Origin: Eucalyptus grandis | Lineage: Eukaryota > Streptophyta > Magnoliopsida > Myrtales > Myrtaceae | Direction: 5' to 3' | Length of the DNA: 64,000 nucleotides | NCBI RefSeq assembly: GCF_016545825.1 | Contig: NC_052621.1 | Location: forward strand, 37,462,687 to 37,526,686 | In this document: positions 1 to 10,800 of the stretch, piece after piece | How the letters are laid out: each line of letters starts with the position of its first letter | Numbering within the stretch: position 1 is the first letter of the stretch | Position numbers and translations under genes: made by a program | Notes under the pieces: model-generated | What the model saw: only the letters and a program-made list of their open reading frames with translations | What the model was told of the DNA's origin: nothing | Databases searched by the model: none

Positions 1-138
1 AAACTAGGCAACGGAATGAGTACCTGGATTTAACTAAATTATACCTTATTTTGTCACGCATAATGTAGAATGTCAAGATTCACATTTGTTGCTATTTGTT
101 TAATAGAGATCCTAAATTGTTGTTTATGATTGCAACAG

Positions 139-3100
139 GTGCGACATCTTTTCTGTTCACGGAGTACCAGTATGTTGGAGTTTTCATGGTTGCTTTTGCG
201 GTTCTAATCTTCCTCTTCCTTGGCTCTGTTGAGAGCTTCAGCACCCAAAGCCAGCCTTGCACGTATGACCCTTCAAAATTGTGCAAGCCTGCACTTGCCA
301 CTGCTGTTTTCAGTACAGTTTCATTCCTGCTTGGTGGTTTCACCTCGGTTGTCTCTGGTTTCCTTGGCATGAAAATTGCTACCTATGCCAATGCAAGGAC
401 TACCTTGGAAGCGAGAAAAGGCGTTGGAAAAGCTTTCATTACTGCTTTCAGATCTGGTGCAGTTATGGGATTTCTTCTTGCTGCTAATGGTCTTCTTGTG
501 CTCTATATTGCAATCAATCTGTTCAAGTTGTACTATGGCGATGACTGGGAAGGTCTTTTTGAGGCCATTACCGGTTATGGTCTCGGTGGTTCTTCCATGG
601 CTCTCTTTGGAAGAGTCGGTGGTGGAATTTATACCAAGGCCGCTGATGTTGGTGCTGATCTGGTTGGAAAGGTTGAGAGAAATATCCCAGAAGATGATCC
701 AAGAAACCCAGCGGTATGTCCTTTCGTACTGTGGCTCCATCTCCTAAGTATATCATTCACTTTTAATCATAATTGGGGTTGACCTTCATCATTCAGGTGA
801 TTGCTGATAATGTTGGTGATAATGTTGGGGATATTGCCGGTATGGGGTCTGATCTTTTTGGCTCTTATGCTGAATCATCCTGCGCAGCCCTTGTTGTTGC
901 TTCCATCTCTTCTTTCGGAATCGATCACGACTTCACTGCCATGTGTTATCCCCTGCTGATCAGCTCTATGGGTATCCTTGTATGCTTGATTACAACTCTC
1001 TTTGCAACTGACTTCTTTGAAATCAAGGTAGTGGAGGAAATTGAGCCTGCATTGAAGAAGCAACTTATTATTTCCACAATTCTAATGACTGTCGGAATAG
1101 CTATTGTTAGCTGGATTGCTCTGCCCTCATCATTCACAATTTACAACTTTGGGTCGCAGAAAGTTGTGAAGAATTGGTAAATTCTTAAGTGATATCTTAT
1201 CTCTTTCTGATCATAAATGCTGCTTTCTTCTAATACATTATATCAGTACATTGAGCATATGTAGTCACTAATTATGGTTATGATCTTGCAGGCAGCTGTT
1301 CTTGTGTGTTGGTGTTGGTCTTTGGGCTGGGCTAATTATTGGGTTTGTCACTGAATATTATACCAGTAATGCCTACAGGTACTAAAATTGCTAAAGTTAA
1401 TGAATAATATAAGTCTTTACGACTGTTGATGATGATGTGCTGACCATGTGGTGATCATTATCTCTGCAGCCCCGTCCAAGATGTTGCTGATTCCTGCAGA
1501 ACTGGTGCTGCGACTAATGTTATTTTTGGCCTCGCCTTGGGATATAAATCTGTCATTATCCCAATTTTTGCCATTGCCATTAGCATTTTTGTGAGTTTCA
1601 GTTTTGCTGCCATGTATGGAATTGCTGTGGCTGCCCTTGGAATGTTAAGTACCATTGCCACTGGATTGGCCATAGATGCTTATGGTCCCATCAGCGATAA
1701 TGCTGGAGGTATTGCTGAGATGGCTGGCATGAGTCACAGAATTCGTGAGAGAACTGATGCCCTTGACGCTGCTGGCAATACTACTGCTGCCATTGGAAAG
1801 GTACAGGCGATCCTTCCATGTGAATATAGTAACAGACCCTGTCCTGTTGTTCTTTTAGTGGCTTGTCGTGATAAAATCTGTAATGTAGCAGAGGAAAGGT
1901 TGTCTCTGTATAGGAATTTTTTTGTGAAACCATGTTCATATCATCCAGAGTTGTGCACATTGCCCAGTTATGTTTTTTTATCACCATAACTGACTATATA
2001 TATTGGTGAATTATGCAAGTCTTTTTAGATTTAAATGTGTAAGTTAATCTGTCATTCTTAATATTAGCCTTATTGTCAAATTCTACTTTACTCTTATTTA
2101 AATCTAATATTTGATCTACTTTTTTCTCTCTCTTGGTATGTAGGGATTTGCCATTGGATCAGCTGCCCTGGTGTCTCTTGCTCTGTTTGGTGCATTTGTG
2201 AGTCGTGCAGCAATTTCTACTGTTGATGTCCTGACACCTAAGGTCTTCATTGGTTTGATCGTGGGTGCCATGCTTCCTTACTGGTTCTCTGCTATGACAA
2301 TGAAAAGTGTCGGAAGTGCAGCATTGAAGATGGTTGAGGAGGTCCGCAGGCAGTTTAACACCATTCCAGGGCTCATGGAGGGTCTTGCGAAGCCTGACTA
2401 TGCTACATGTGTCAAAATTTCAACCGATGCATCTCTCAAGGAGATGATTCCACCTGGTGCCCTTGTCATGCTTACACCACTTATTGTTGGGATCTTCTTT
2501 GGTGTGGAGACGCTGTCTGGTGTTTTGGCTGGCTCTCTTGTTTCTGGTGTTCAGGTAATCTTTACCAAAACAATGTCCATCTATTTTGGTAGTTTAAATT
2601 GCTCGAGGTATATCTCTTGGTAGAATGGTTGTTAAACTGGGTTAAGATAATGTGGTTTCTTTATTGTTGAACAAAATTTGTTTAGGTCGGTGAACTAGGT
2701 TTGCCGATTAATGCTCTTATCATCAGATCCGTGACAATGTTGGAGCATCACATCGGTTGTCTCATTTTGAAGTTTCTTAACTGATGAATATTGCTTGTTG
2801 GGCTTGGTTCTAAACAGATTGCAATTTCGGCATCCAACACTGGTGGAGCATGGGACAATGCAAAGAAGTACATTGAGGTAGGCAGCTGCTCCAACTGCTC
2901 GAGAGCTAGTTTTGTTGATATACTTGTATGTTGTGGTTCAGTGACCTGCTTAGAAAAGTAATGTTACCTTACAGATTCTTTTTCCTCAATATCTTGATAT
3001 AAATATTTTCAGGCTGGTGCTTCGGAGCATGCGAGGACCCTTGGCCCTAAAGGGTCAGAGCCTCACAAGGCTGCTGTTATTGGAGATACCATTGGCGATC

Positions 3101-3219
3101 CACTGAAGGACACTTCAGGTCCATCACTCAATATCCTCATCAAGCTCATGGCAGTGGAGTCGCTCGTGTTCGCTCCCTTCTTTGCTACTCACGGCGGTCT
3201 ACTCTTCAAGATATTCTGA
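139..3219 (+). CDS. AVP1: Vacuolar H+-translocating pyrophosphatase, type I (5' end outside window)
   Basis: This is the membrane-integral pump that hydrolyses pyrophosphate and moves protons into the vacuole, helping acidify it and drive secondary transport. Seven exons are visible: 139-713, 797-1176, 1292-1378, 1470-1800, 2144-2554, 2818-2877 and 3013-3219, all with GT-AG borders. They join in one frame to about 683 residues, ending LLFKIF-stop. The first exon(s), roughly 80 residues, lie upstream; bases 1-138 are intron, with the acceptor just before [10 protein letters not shown]. Seen: the DVGADLVGK and DNVGDNVGD pyrophosphate/Mg2+-binding motifs, many hydrophobic segments, and GNTTAA. 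The alanine in GNTTAA marks the K+-dependent type I class; type II has lysine there. No frameshift or stop was seen, so the gene looks functional. The sequence follows Arabidopsis AVP1 almost throughout (from memory of the family). A (GAT)n tract lies in the 3' UTR near 3330-3357. Confidence 0.96.
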
Positions 3220-3968
3220 GGGAGGGATTGGAAGACTTCCTTTTTGTAGCGGCAGCATCATGAACTGGATTTGCCCTTGGCACCTATTCTGCGTTAGTTC
3301 TCCATAATTTTAGCGATTCTGATTCCTAAGGATGATGATGATGATGATTATGATGATTAGGAATTTATGATAACATGCGAATCTCAACGTACGTTTTAAG
3401 GTTGAACCTGGCAAATTTTGATTCAGGGAGCAGGATTCTTAACTTTTAGTATATTTTTATGTTTTCCCCGTAAAAAAGAACTGTATCGATGCCTTTTTTC
3501 CATTCAATGGGGGTCATTTTTCAGCTGATGATCTTCGCGGTCTTGCTTTGATATCTATATAACTCGAATTGTGGTCATGTTTGGGATTATCATATCCTTC
3601 TAATGAAGTGTATGGTCATCTCTCCTCCTGAGCTGAGATCACCTCACACCAGAGGAAGATTAAGGGACACATTTCTGTGCATTCTCCTTGGTAGGGGGAC
3701 GATTCCCCTTGTATTTCATGACTGCCGGATCCTGATTTTTCCTGCTGTTACTTGAGACCCCCATCGTCAAAAGAGAACGACCACCACCACCCTTCGTTAA
3801 AGATGTGGTTTTCCTTTGAGAAACTCTAAGAACTGGTCCTGCAGAATAAGGAAAGTTGATGCTACCGCTTGATGGATCTGTATTGACATCAAACTGAGAG
3901 TTCATTCATCAGGCTTTGTTGTAAGAACGGTGGATGCGCGGCCATTCTTGGTATGAAAGGGTGCAAAT
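3220..3968. other. H+-PPase 3' UTR and intergenic spacer
   Basis: The sequence after the pump stop codon contains a short GAT/ATG trinucleotide run (about 3330-3357) and AT-rich tracts typical of a plant 3' UTR. A minus-strand open frame at 3660-3905 has no recognisable content. I see no gene between here and the LTR-like block. Confidence 0.5.
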
Positions 3969-4750
3969 TGTTGGAAATTGTGAATCTATTTTCTCTAAAA
4001 ATATCTAGAAACTACTAAACTTCTAGAATTGTTGAGAATGGAGATTGCTAGTTGAATCTAGAAGATCACATGGGAATGCAAGCAAGCAAAAGCAAATCCT
4101 AGAACAAGTAAGAGAAGTCTAGAGAAGTCCATGCTTCAAGAGAAGTCTAGAATTCTCCATCTTATGTTAGTAGCTATTTGTAGAGAAGTCTAGAGACTTC
4201 ATCCACCTACTTTGACAGCCTATATAAAGGAGCAAGTGCTCCATATTTTGTATGGGAGCTAACCATAAAACCACACATTATGCTCCCTCACCAACACTTC
4301 AACTATTGTAAAATTATTTTATCCAACTAATGAAACTATTTCCCATATCCCATGTTCTTTGTCCTTCATTATCCCTTGTCCATCCACTACAAATTATATC
4401 ATACACTTGCACATACATCACTAACCAAAAATTATAACTAATACTTTGACAGCCTACTACAAATTATATCATACACTTGCACATACATCACTAACCAAAA
4501 ATTATAACTAATACTTTGACAGCCTATATAAAGGAGCAAGTGCTTCATATTTTGTATGGGAGCTAACCATAAAACCACACATTATGCTCCCTCACCAACA
4601 CTTCAACTATTGTAAAATTATTTTATCCAACTAATAAAACTATTTCCCATATCCCATGTTCTTTGTCCTTCGTTATCCCTTGTCCATCCACTACAAATTA
4701 TATCATACACTTGCACATACATCACTAACCAAAAACTATAACTAATACTA
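3969..4750 (+). mobile_element. LTR-retrotransposon-like remnant with tandem TATA-containing modules
   Basis: The block opens with TGTTGGAAATTG, as many plant copia-type LTRs do, and has several copies of a TCTAGA/AGAAGTCTAGAG motif (4060-4200). A strong TATA box, CCTATATAAAGG, lies at about 4208. The module from the TTTGACAGCC motif to ACTAATA (about 4190-4443) is followed by a 70-bp truncated copy (about 4444-4513) and then a near-complete copy (about 4514-4748) with its own TATA box. No gag or pol coding is present, so a solo LTR or LTR fragment with internal duplication fits best. A non-LTR promoter duplication is the alternative. No 3' terminal CA or target duplication could be fixed. 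Confidence 0.45.
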
Positions 4751-4874
4751 AAACCATGCTTTCGCAGCACACACATCCAAAACATTCTAACACAAATTTA
4801 TGTCGGGCAGAAATGTCAATGTTCTTTGATCTCTCTCAGTCCTCAAAGTCCTTGCCCTCAGAGCAGAGGCTACC

Positions 4875-4924
4875 GGCCATTCTCGAGTTTTCCTCATACG
4901 AGGTAAACTCTGGAAAATCATTGA
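4875..4924. repeat. Direct repeat, copy 1, flanking the inverted dehydrogenase pseudogene
   Basis: The segment starting GGCCATTCTCGAGTTTTCC and ending GGAAAATCATT recurs in the same orientation at 5749-5796. The two copies differ by a few substitutions and small indels. They bracket the minus-strand pseudogene on both sides. Confidence 0.7.
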
Positions 4925-4965
4925 CTTCTCTTGCTTGTTCTAGGATTTTCTTTGATGCTTGGCTT

Positions 4966-5747
4966 CGACCCGGCCGCGTGCCGATTGTGCTCGGCGCAGC
5001 TCATCTCCACCATCTGACAACCCTCCATGGCAAAGATATCCAAGAATTTCTCGCACCTATCGACCCCGTCCCCAATCCTAACCCTATTGTACACGAAGCT
5101 AAGCCCGCCCACGAATGCCTGCCGCTCTCGGGCCCGAACATGGGATGCGTGCACAGGACGTCGAACTCGGCGGGCAGAAATTTGAGCAAGAGGTCGCGGG
5201 GAACTCCTTGACCGAGAGGACGTCGACGAAAAGGGTGCTCCGTCTGAGCCACTGGAAGGGGATGGAGCGGAGGACGCGCTCTGTGGAGAGGATGGAGGTG
5301 GAGAGGAGGACGACCTCCGGGTGCTGCTCGCAGAGGTCGTGCGGGTCGCGGTAGAAGGCGACGCCGAGGTCGGCGGCGGCGGCGGAGTAGTCGGAGCGGG
5401 AGTGGGCGAGGATGGTGTGGCCTGGGAGAGGAAGGTCTTGGCGAGGAATTGGCCGAAGTTGCCGAAGCCGAGGATGGCGATCTTCAGGGAGGAGGACTCG
5501 TGGAAGTGGGATCAGAGCTGGGCCTCGTAGTCGTACGGCTGGGCGGCGTCGAGGGACTCGACGCAGAGGGGCAGCTTGAGGCTGCGGCGGAGGAGTTTCG
5601 GCTGCGGAAGCGGCGGCGGAGGGGCGGAGGGAGAGAGTGGACGGAGGAGCGGGGGCAAGTGGGAGGCGGTGGTTTGAAAAAGCTGATGGGGAAACTGAAA
5701 ATTGAGAGAGTTGCTTAAAAATGAACAAACTCAATTGCCTCTCAAAT
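4966..5747 (-). pseudogene. Truncated, frameshifted arogenate dehydrogenase copy (left arm of an inverted repeat)
   Basis: Read on the minus strand, this is a close copy of the intact gene at 5850-6702, including its 5' UTR. Lesions seen: a deletion of about 60 bp removes the start codon and first codons. One base is lost in the codon run for FLSQGH, and one C is lost just after KEF. One G is lost in the RHSWAGL region, and about 12 bp are missing near the DDESRVDR codons. Homology stops abruptly after the AAGS codons, so about the last third of the gene is absent. It cannot encode a full enzyme. The low divergence implies a recent event. Together with the intact gene it forms a long hairpin with a spacer of about 102 bp. 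Confidence 0.88.
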
Positions 5748-5849
5748 CGGCCATTCTCGAGTTTTCCCCATACGGGTAAACTCCGGAAAATCATTTACGG
5801 TAAAAGAAAGATACCCCTCCATATTTTTTCCCAAACGCACGCATGGTAA
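5748..5849. promoter_or_regulatory. Spacer between inverted arms; putative proximal promoter of arogenate dehydrogenase
   Basis: These roughly 100 bp are the only unique sequence directly upstream of the intact gene's 5' UTR arm before the inverted copy begins. They contain the second copy of the direct repeat (5749-5796). I see no clear TATA box; ATATTTTTTCCC at about 5821 is AT-rich but weak. Any distal promoter would lie beyond the pseudogene arm. Confidence 0.35.
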
Positions 5850-5947
5850 ATTTGAGAGGCAATTGAGTTTGTTCATTTTTAAGCAACTCTCTCACTTTTC
5901 AGTTTCCCCATCTTTGCCAGCCAGGGTTCTCTCTCGACGCAGAAAGA

Positions 5948-7072
5948 ATGCCGCCGTTTTCCTCCACACAGCTTTTTCAAACCACCGCCTCCCACTTGCC
6001 CCCGCTCCTCCGTCCGCTCTCTCCCTCCGCCCCTCTGTCGCCGCTTCCGCAGCCGAAACTCCTCCGCCGCAGCCTCAAGCTGCCCCTCCGCGTCCGGTCC
6101 CTCGACGCCGCCCAGCCGTACGACTACGAGGCCCAGCTCCGATCCCACTTCCACGAGTCCTCCTCCCTGAAGATCGCCATCCTCGGCTTTGGCAACTTCG
6201 GCCAGTTCCTCGCCAAGACCTTCCTCTCCCAGGGCCACACCATCCTCGCCCACTCCCGCTCCGACTACTCCGCCGCCGCCGCCGACCTCGGCGTCGCCTT
6301 CTACCGCGACCCGCACGACCTCTGCGAGCAGCACCCGGAGGTCGTCCTCCTCTCCACCTCCATCCTCTCCACCGAGCGCGTCCTCCGCTCCATCCCCTTC
6401 CAGCGGCTCAGACGGAGCACCCTTTTCGTCGACGTCCTCTCGGTCAAGGAGTTCCCCCGCGACCTCTTGCTCAAATTTCTGCCCGCCGAGTTCGACGTCC
6501 TGTGCACGCATCCCATGTTCGGGCCCGAGAGCGGCAGGCATTCGTGGGCGGGGCTTAGCTTCGTGTACGATAGGGTTAGGATTGGGGACGATGAATCGAG
6601 GGTCGATAGGTGCGAGAAATTCTTGGATATCTTTGCCAGGGAGGGTTGTCGGATGGTGGAGATGAGCTGCGCCGAGCACGATCGGCACGCGGCCGGGTCG
6701 CAGTTCGTGACTCACACCGTGGGAAGGGTGTTGGAGAAGTTCGGATTGGAGTCGTCGCCCATCAATACCAAAGGGTACGAGACCCTGTTGGAATTGGTGG
6801 AGAACACGTCGGGGGATAGCTTCGATTTGTACTATGGATTGTTCCTGTATAACGATAACGCGATGGAGCAGCTGCAGAGGTTGGACATGGCGTTCAAGTC
6901 GATACAGAATGAGCTGTTTGGGCGTTTGCATCAGATTTATCGTAAACAGTTGCTTGGCAATATGGAGGGGGCCAGAGAATCAGGCATGACGAAATCCATG
7001 GTTCAGAAGTTGCTCTCTAATGGTGCTCCTCCACATACCGAAGCTCCATCGGATCCTGACATCACTACATGA
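5948..7072 (+). CDS. TYRAAT2: Arogenate dehydrogenase, plastidial, single exon
   Basis: This is the last step of plant tyrosine synthesis: NADP+-dependent oxidative decarboxylation of arogenate to tyrosine in the plastid. The protein is 374 residues, close to Arabidopsis TyrAAT2. Residues 1 to about 60 are rich in Ser/Pro/Leu with few acidic residues, as in a transit peptide. GFGNFG at about 80-85 is the Rossmann dinucleotide motif, and THPMFGPESG at about 188-196 and EHDRHAAGSQFVTH at about 243-256 are family active-site blocks. The Asp of EHD fits arogenate rather than prephenate preference; I believe legume prephenate dehydrogenases carry Asn there, which needs an alignment. The start is the first ATG after the 5' UTR. 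The open frame is intact. The first 755 bp of the gene, plus 5' UTR, are mirrored by the inverted pseudogene upstream, so transcripts or read-through could make double-stranded RNA. Confidence 0.95.
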   Translation: MPPFSSTQLFQTTASHLPPLLRPLSPSAPLSPLPQPKLLRRSLKLPLRVRSLDAAQPYDYEAQLRSHFHESSSLKIAILGFGNFGQFLAKTFLSQGHTILAHSRSDYSAAAADLGVAFYRDPHDLCEQHPEVVLLSTSILSTERVLRSIPFQRLRRSTLFVDVLSVKEFPRDLLLKFLPAEFDVLCTHPMFGPESGRHSWAGLSFVYDRVRIGDDESRVDRCEKFLDIFAREGCRMVEMSCAEHDRHAAGSQFVTHTVGRVLEKFGLESSPINTKGYETLLELVENTSGDSFDLYYGLFLYNDNAMEQLQRLDMAFKSIQNELFGRLHQIYRKQLLGNMEGARESGMTKSMVQKLLSNGAPPHTEAPSDPDITT

Positions 7073-7671
7073 TTGAATACCTGAAAATGTCGCCTGTTGG
7101 CTTGCCTTGAGCTGCATTGTGAAAGATTTTTCCTTTTCTGTGTTAGGCAGTCAGTACAATCGGTTGTGGCCTTTTGTCTATCTATTGATATGCCATATCT
7201 GTTCATCTGGTGATTAATGTGTACACTGGAGAGGTAGTCAGCTAGTAGTTTCAAGACTTTTTCCGCGTCTCTTAGAATAGATCATCTTCTGTGTTGGCAA
7301 GTGATATTTGATTTTTATTACGCAATAAATCAATGATTCCAGTATGTCTCCAAAAATGTCCAAGATACTTCTTTTTCTTTCGAATTGATGCATATGAAAT
7401 GTTTGGAGATGAGCATAGTTTCTCGTTTAAATGCTCCAGTAGTTGTGAGCAATTCAGAGAAGCAGAACAAAAGAAGGATATGCAGGACAGCAAGGAGTTG
7501 GGAACAGTCCCTCGTGAGAAGGCAAAAGCAATATGTGGTGTTGTCCAGGCTACGAACCTTTTCACACAAGTGCTTCTTGGAAGTTCGGATGGTTTTGCAT
7601 CTTCACCAGAGCACATCTCCTGATTTATAGGTCACTCTCACTACTCTGAAGATGTATTGCAAAATGGACAT
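7073..7671. other. 3' flank of arogenate dehydrogenase, no gene seen
   Basis: This holds the probable 3' UTR and AT-rich spacer. Overlapping open frames occur on both strands at 7330-7630 with no recognisable domain, and neither strand is clearly preferred. Confidence 0.4.
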
Positions 7672-7822
7672 AGATCGCAATTTTGGCATCTGATTCCGGT
7701 GGAGCGTGTGACAATGTGATGAAGTAAATTGAGGTATGCAGCTGCTCCAACTTCTCAAAGCTTAGTTTTTTGTTGATGTACTTGTTTGTGGTGGTTCAGT
7801 GACCTGCTAAGAAGAGTTTCAC
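7672..7822 (+). pseudogene. Isolated copy of H+-PPase exon 6 plus downstream intron
   Basis: The 60 bp at 7674-7733 match exon 6 of the pump (2818-2877) at the same length, with AG before and GT after. The match continues about 90 bp into the following intron, through the GTGGTTCAGTGACCTGCT block (compare 2935-2952). The exon is dead: the Tyr codon TAC is now TAA, and the Trp codon is changed. No other pump exon is seen nearby, so this is a fragment of a duplicated H+-PPase gene stranded 4.8 kb downstream of the live one. Confidence 0.85.
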
Positions 7823-10800
7823 ACGAGAGTGCCCACCCGCCAACCCCTCCCATTCTTCCAATGACGCTGCCTTTTCCTGAACGCATTTTTGAAGCTGAGA
7901 TTACCTACATGGCAAAATGGGGTTAAGCTGAATGCCTTATGTAAAAAGTTCGGTAAGAGATGGGGGGAGCTGCGGCACCACATTTATAGTACCATTGAGA
8001 TCATACAATCTCCCGGGACATACCACAACAATGTAATATGCAATGAATTTTATTCCTTTTTGAAGTTGAAGAAGGAGACAGGAACTAGCGCAAAAGGTCA
8101 GCTAGTCTTTCCTGACTAGTTTTTCCCCTATCATTCTGCAATTTCAAGAGTTTCGGCCACCATCGCAGTGTAGAACGACACTCGTGCCTGTCTTGACCAT
8201 GCAATGTTAAAATTTGTTTCTCTCACACTCATCCATATACGGTTTTCACCGAGAGATTCACACGAACTGCATAACCTTGCATTCTTCGTTGGCTTACCTG
8301 TGGACATTCCATAAGTGAAAGCTAATTTAAAGCATGCTTGGTCTGATCAGGGAACTTTAAACTTCGAAGCTCATGGCAAGGGAGTTGTCACAGCTTTAGA
8401 GCAAGAGGGTCAACCATCAAGTTGAGATTACGAAGGTCGTATGAAAAACAATTGTCGAGCTAGTTTTGACTTTACTGGGCGGTTGGCTATGGTCGGATGT
8501 GAGAACTTCCTCGAGACGTTGGGGAGAAATCAGTTCACTTCAACAGTTTCGAATATGTTTTAGCCCATATAAAAAGCAGTTTTAGAGTGTTAAGATGGAC
8601 AATTGCGGAACCTTTTTCCTATGTAAGGTATGCATTCTCATTTGTCTTCTGATTTCAATAGAAAATATTGACGGTTGCCATCACGTCTTCCTTGGCTGTG
8701 TATAAAAAAAAGGTTTGAATTGTGCCTCAAATGAATCAAGAGATCACATGATTGGTCATGTTGCATGAGCAATATCAAGAAAAAGAATGAGAGTGTTTGG
8801 TCTTGGCCATTCAAAGCACGGATGTGACATCATGATAATGATTTGAAAGCTGCTTAAACATTCGGGAGATAACAACTTTATTAAACTAAAAATTCAGATT
8901 TGACTTCACTTGAGCAGAGCATATATGTGGTCTTCCATCGTCGCTGACGCACCCAGCGTATAGATGAAGAATCGTTCAACAAGGCGATAACATGCACCGT
9001 GCGTCATCAATCGAAACTAGACAAGACCATACTTAAATATGTATGGACCATCAAGTGGTGCTAATAATAGAGACGCAGTAGTTGAAAAGCCAGGACCATA
9101 AAGAAGAGCATCGACTGTGGAGGCAGGATTGATGCTGATGCTGATGCCGATACTGATGATCCGGTCGGCGGAGCATGCGTGGTGACCACGGTCTGTGGGG
9201 AAGGATACTGTGGAGAGCACAGAAAAGCCCTGGAGGACTCTATCAAGCAGTTTGCAAGCGTTGGGGTTAAAATAGCTGGGGCAAAATTTCAAGCAGTATT
9301 GGTTTAATTAAAACGCCATTGTTGCGCAAGAGTAGATAGTTTCTATGAGACGGGAACTGGAATTGCATACGCTGGTGATGCGGTCCACCACTTCCTGTAC
9401 CAAGTCATGTTTATCCCAGTCGTCTTTAAAAATCTGGAAAGCTTTTCTCGCAATTCCTTCACCTCCTCCAGTTTGCAAAAGTTCCCGTCTCGGCTCCCTC
9501 GGGACGACTCCACAAATTTCATGATATAAAGGTAAGGGAAGTGCCAAAGTAACCAAACGTGAGAATGCATCGTACTTATGGGACTGTTTTCTCCACGCAT
9601 ACGTGCAATGACCAGAAATTTTAAGAAGATTGATGAACTATTGGATCAGGAAAAGTGCTTATGCGAAAGCATCATCCTGAAAGGCCACGGCTTCTGGAAC
9701 GATCAAGGCATTGATTGCACAGATGGCCATCACTCTGATCCTGAAGCTCTCGTGCCAGTCTTTCTTTCTGTCCAGGGGGATTGTAAAGTGATGCTATCTC
9801 GAACTCCAAGCTCCTGGGGAGATAATGCAGTAGCTACCGCAATGATAGAGAAGAGACTGAAGACGTGTGGGATCATCACCTTCAATGCGTCTGTGCATAG
9901 ACTCTGTGCTTCGTTTCCAGAAAAGGGTGCTCGCCATTAAGCAAGGTCAGCTCATGGATGTGGTTCTTGCGTGTAGCCAGTGAAACGATGGAGAAGATAC
10001 TGAAGACGTGTGCGGTCGTCATCTTCACTGGATTCGCGCACAGTTTAGCTCATTCATTCCAATCTCTTATATTATTAGGTATGAATATGTGACGAAAAGG
10101 ACAATAAATTGATTTTTCAAGAATACAGAAGTGCCTAATCACATGATATGCGCAACTCTTTGGACTGATGGCCATTTATCAGCGGAGAAAGTCGTGTGCT
10201 CCATCGGTCCACCTGCCATTTTTCAATGCCGGAGACCAAGCTTTCAAAGCCTGGACATAGACATACTGTTTCCATTAAAATGGAGTTCGTCTTTACTTGG
10301 GTTTACAAGCCTCAGCAGACACGTCCGGAGGAGTTGGACGTGATCCTTTTTATGAGGCTCTATAAAAATGATCCGAGAAAGATATCGGGCGTGGGCTAGC
10401 ATTCATGCTTGTTCACGCCGTTCCATTAATGCACGCTCTTACTAAAATAGAAGTCATAATCCCATGAGAATATTTAACAGATAGAGAGTTTACAAGTGTT
10501 AATACTGAGTGACAATTTACTTTCTTTTCTGAGGAGAATACGCAATGTGAGACCTTTTGAAATCCCTACTTTTTGGCAAGATAAGTCTTCGTTTATCTTG
10601 ACACACTATGATTACGTAGCTCTAGCGATTACAATTCCATTCAAATATTCAAAGACTAAAATTGGAATATCCAATTGAGATATGTATTTATACAAGCCCC
10701 TTTCATCAATTGATAATCGAACAGCAAGGCTTAATTGTATCTCTTACAAAGCTTTAGAATTACATTGTTTCAATTGAAAGATTCAGGACTTTCAGGGAAA

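Noticed and set aside
5863..6665. Other plus-strand frames (Pro/Arg- and Ser-rich) inside the arogenate dehydrogenase gene
   Set aside because: Low-complexity shifted-frame reads of GC-rich codons.
5879..6931. 350-codon minus-strand open frame opposite arogenate dehydrogenase
   Set aside because: It mirrors the GC-rich codons of the real gene; it is Gly/Glu/Val-rich with no domain, while the plus frame has the Rossmann and active-site motifs.
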